Assembly (NCBI GenBank): GCA_029948255.1
Contig: JALIZF010001722.1
Location: 62,001 to 126,000, forward strand
Length of the DNA: 64,000 bases
Source of the DNA: Telmatactis stephensoni
Taxonomy: Eukaryota > Cnidaria > Anthozoa > Actiniaria > Isophelliidae
Reading direction: 5' to 3'
Shown here: positions 61,322 to 64,000 of the stretch, piece by piece
Position numbering within the stretch: position 1 is the first letter of the stretch
How the letters are laid out: each line of letters begins with the position of its first letter
Notes under the pieces: model-generated
What the model saw: the letters and a program-made list of their open reading frames with translations, nothing else
Database searches by the model: none
What the model was told of the DNA's origin: nothing
Program-made: the position numbers and the translations under genes

Positions 61322-61561
61322 TAAGGCCCAGTTCAGACGTCGAACTTTTGCCGTGTCGAATCTAATAGCTGCATTTTGTGGATGAGAAGTGCGGCGTCTG
61401 AACCTATTGTATTTGACAGATTTGATTCAAACTGAATTTTTCAATTTAACACTTAATCAAATCTGTCAAATACAATAGGTTCAGACGCCGCACTTCTCAT
61501 CTACAAAATGCAACTATTAGATTCGACACGGCAAAAGTTCGACGTCTGAACTGGGCCTAAG
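61322..61561. mobile_element. 240-bp foldback MITE
   Basis: Arms of about 100 bp: AGGCCCAGTTCAGACGTCGA, ACTTTTGCCGTGTCGAATCT at the left, exact-type inverse at the right, and an inner AATCTGTCAAATACAATAGG pair. Loop of about 35 bp. The target duplication is not clear. Confidence 0.85.
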
Positions 61562-61779
61562 AGAGCGAAAGTGATATTGCTGTCTGCGCGATGTGCTTGG
61601 CGCTAACAGGAAGTTGATATCATCGCGCGCACGTAAAAGCCAAATTCCATTGTCTGAAACTCAACAAGAATGTTTTCCTGCGCAGAAAATACATGCTCCT
61701 TCAAAACAGAATAAAGGACATCTCAAGAGAGAAGGAAGTAAGTTCTTAAGCGTCTTGATTGCTTTTTGAAATATTATTG

Positions 61780-62175
61780 TCTACACAAGTTTGTATATTT
61801 CATTTCTGGGTGGTTGGTTGGTTCACTAAATCTCCAAGTGTATTCTACACGCTATTAATGTGATCGCGCGATGCGATTAATTTAGTGTTTCTATTCTGAT
61901 TGGTGTCGCTGTGTACCTGCGAGATGCAAGTCCTGTGACTATACCCAGCTCATGACCCGCTCACCATATGAGTCACCCATAGCTCAGTGGGTAGAGCATC
62001 CAACCGGTTATTGGAGGGTCGTGGGTTCGATTCCCGCTGGGGGCTCGGATTTTTTTCCGAGCATTTTCAATTCTACACAAGTTTGTATATTTCATTTCTG
62101 GGTGGTTGGTTGGTTCACTAAATCTCCAAGTGTATTCTACACGCTATTAATGTGATCGCGCGATGCGATTAATTG
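61780..62175 (+). mobile_element. tRNA-like SINE copy A between 95-bp direct repeats
   Basis: A tRNA-like core at 61972-62046 has A box TAGCTCAGTGGGTAGAGC and B box GGGTTCGATTCCC; the anticodon stem-like TCCAA/TTGGA is present, but position 33 is not T and the acceptor stem is poor. The segment CTACACAAGTTTGTATATTT ... GATCGCGCGATGCGATTAAT occurs both before (61782-61880) and after (62073-62173) the core. Confidence 0.7.
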
Positions 62176-62239
62176 CTGCGAGCGAAGCGAGTAGCCTCCT
62201 ATTCGGAACACAGTGTAATCTGTGGATGTCACTAGACGA

Positions 62240-62345
62240 ACATGCGATACATACGATCAGCGGTTCAAGTCCATACCGTATCGAGAGTCGATTCAAGGAT
62301 GTCACTAGACGAACACGCGATACATACGATCAGCGATTCACATTT
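62240..62345. repeat. Short direct duplication
   Basis: GATGTCACTAGACGAACATG / ACG and GCGATACATACGATCAGCG occur twice, about 71 bp apart. Confidence 0.7.
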
Positions 62346-62617
62346 TTCCCTAAATAAACTAGCTTTTTAAAATCAGTTAGTTTTATAATCAGCCGTTTGA
62401 GATTGTTTGAAAAATTGCTTTACTCAAAGTGCTAAATATTTTGAACTGTGTGTGTCCGACACTGAACTAGCCATGAACTAGCAGTGTTCGTCACACAACG
62501 CATAGCACAGGAGATAGACAAGAAACATTTGATATATCAGACAAAGCGGTGTACTTTCGTAAGTTTTAGGGGAACAGCTCTGCTCGCAGCACTTCACTTT
62601 CTATTAGAAATAGCTAG

Positions 62618-62980
62618 TTTAGTGTTTCTATTCTGATTGGTGTCGCTGTGTACCTGCGAGATGCAAGTCCTGTGACTATACCCAGCTCATGATCCGCTCA
62701 CCATATGAGTCACCCATAGCTCAGTGGTTAGAGCATCCAACCGGTTATTGGGCGGATGAGCTCAACTGAGCCAACGGCCATCATGCACAGATTTTTGAGT
62801 TATGTTTTTTTTTTAATAGCGGTGGTTGTAATATGTTTTTGTTGTAAAATGTTGATTGATATCGTGGTATGGACTGGGTAGCGGCAGCCAAAGGCGCCAA
62901 CCTAAGCTCTCGGTCTACCTCGGTTTGTTTTGTATTGTAAAGCGCTTAGAGCAGATCTGGATAGGCGCTATAGAAATGTA

Positions 62981-63072
<92 letters not shown>

Positions 63073-63155
63073 GGAGGGTCGTGGGTTCGATTCCCGCTGG
63101 GGGCTCGGATTTTTTTCCGAGCATTTTCAATTCTACACAAGTTTGTATATTTCAT
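62618..63155 (+). mobile_element. tRNA-like SINE copy B, split by another SINE
   Basis: From TTAGTGTTTCTATTCTGATT to GAGCATCCAACCGGTTATTGG it matches copy A; the rest (AGGGTCGTGGGTTCGATTCC to GTTTGTATATTTCATT) resumes at 63073. The intervening sequence is a different SINE. Confidence 0.85.
62752..63072 (+). mobile_element. SINE with LINE-like 3' tail and long (TTA)n, inserted in SINE copy B
   Basis: The body includes GGCAGCCAAAGGCGCCAACC; the tail reads AGCGCTTAGAGCAGATCTGG then ATAGGCGCTATAGAAATGTA, followed by about 30 TTA/ATT units. TTATTGG at the insertion point is present on both sides, partly masked by the TTA run. The tail matches the LINE 3' end at 28150-28205. Confidence 0.8.
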
Positions 63156-63359
63156 TGATGAGAAATACTGCCTATTTATAGATTTTTACATGGAGGTCGG
63201 GTATGCAACCCTGGCGGCCGAGTAATTGATGAGGCAAACGAGAAAGCGGATGTCCGATTCAGTTCTATTTTCAATGATGACGAATTATGCCCGAAATGGT
63301 TTTGATTATTGATCATAAATTAAATCACTAGAGCAGTACTGCTTCGTAAAAATCTGTGA

Positions 63360-63580
63360 AAAACCGCGTGTTGCGTTGTGTCGTGCGATGTCTCAATTTT
63401 GATTGGACAAAACATATAAACGTTGTCCAATCAAAATGCTTATAGCGTAACGACGCAACACAGCACGGGACAAACTTTTTCATGGTCGTACGAAAACTAT
63501 TCTATTATAGTCAGTCGACGTGCCAAATCGCCGTTGCTTTGAGCCGACACCAGGACAGACTGATTTCATGTGAAAAACGT
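63360..63580. repeat. Inverted repeat around CCAATCAAAATG
   Basis: ATTTTGATTGGACAA (about 63396) pairs with TTGTCCAATCAAAAT (about 63424), and GCGTTGTGTCGTGC pairs loosely with GACGCAACACAGCACG. A small MITE-like hairpin. Confidence 0.6.
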
Positions 63581-63840
63581 TCGTGTCGTTTTACATCATG
63601 CCGTGCGAAGAGTTTTCGTTGGATAAGATATCAACGTTAAGAAACGCTGAGAAACAGCACAAACGCAACGGCAGGACGCACGGACTTTTCCAGGGTTATA
63701 CGTAAAGAGTTCGTGTCGTTTTGCGTCATACCGTGCCAGAGTTCTGATTGGTAAGATATCAACGTTGAGAATCGCTTAGAAAGCAGCACGGCGTAACTGC
63801 AGGTTACACGGTATTTTCCACGGTTATACGGCGAAATCTT
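63581..63840. repeat. Diverged tandem duplication of about 128 bp
   Basis: TTCGTGTCGTTTTACATCAT / TTCGTGTCGTTTTGCGTCAT begin the two units (about 63581 and 63709). Both contain AAGATATCAACGTT and end with GGTTATACG. The last 160 bp of the window show nothing recognisable. Confidence 0.7.
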
Positions 63841-64000
63841 CTCTAAATGGCTAGAAGTGCCACATAAGGCTTTTTACAACTAATCTCACGATCTGATTGG
63901 TTGATTAGAGTGTGTCATTAAGAGGACAGACACACTGCTGACGCGTTTCGGCGCGCGTGCTCGTTTTGTTGCCCCGTTTGAAAAGAATTTTTTAACTTTT

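Noticed and set aside
61972..62046. Functional tRNA gene
   Set aside because: Poor acceptor stem, C at position 33 and a second broken copy nearby; it is a SINE head.
62856..63181. Tyrosine, leucine or isoleucine homopolymer frames
   Set aside because: Arise from the (TTA)n tail of a SINE.

Overview
The window is animal nuclear DNA. It is AT-rich and repeat-dense, with GT-AG introns and several animal-specific families: a secreted FGF, a DEG/ENaC channel, SR splicing factors and an ABCC transporter fragment. The many miniature inverted-repeat elements, tRNA-like SINEs and CR1/L2-type LINE remnants fit an anthozoan cnidarian (coral or sea anemone) best. That assignment is inference; no rRNA or mitochondrial marker is present.

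Layout. 1-1230: part of an ABCC (MRP)-type transporter on the minus strand, with two apparent frameshifts. 2219-7142: nested transposons, including a broken LINE reverse transcriptase, a 423-bp element inside it with a perfect 8-bp target duplication, and a 1.5-kb near-perfect palindrome flanked by TTAA. 9961-15081 and 18692-20588: two minus-strand SRSF3/7-like genes with matching three-exon coding structures, a clear tandem duplication. 26369-27148 (plus) and 52157-53281 (minus): two intronless genes of a family I do not recognise, sharing a basic patch and a C-terminal motif. 28104-28620: a LINE 3' end. 29280-29930: a 167-bp tandem repeat. 34634-38766: an FGF gene in four exons. 42995-49296: a DEG/ENaC (ASIC/FaNaC-like) channel in seven exons on the minus strand, with one extra base in the last exon. 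56559-61119: a possible plus-strand gene built of very small, mostly phase-0 exons. 61780-63840: tRNA-like SINE copies, one carrying a second SINE, then further repeats.

How the genes relate. There is no operon-like logic. The clearest local relationships are duplication (the SRSF pair, and perhaps the intronless pair) and heavy transposon insertion into introns and spacers. Exon models were built by hand from reading frame, splice dinucleotides and phase. Phases agree across all FGF, SRSF and DEG/ENaC junctions, which is the main support for those models.
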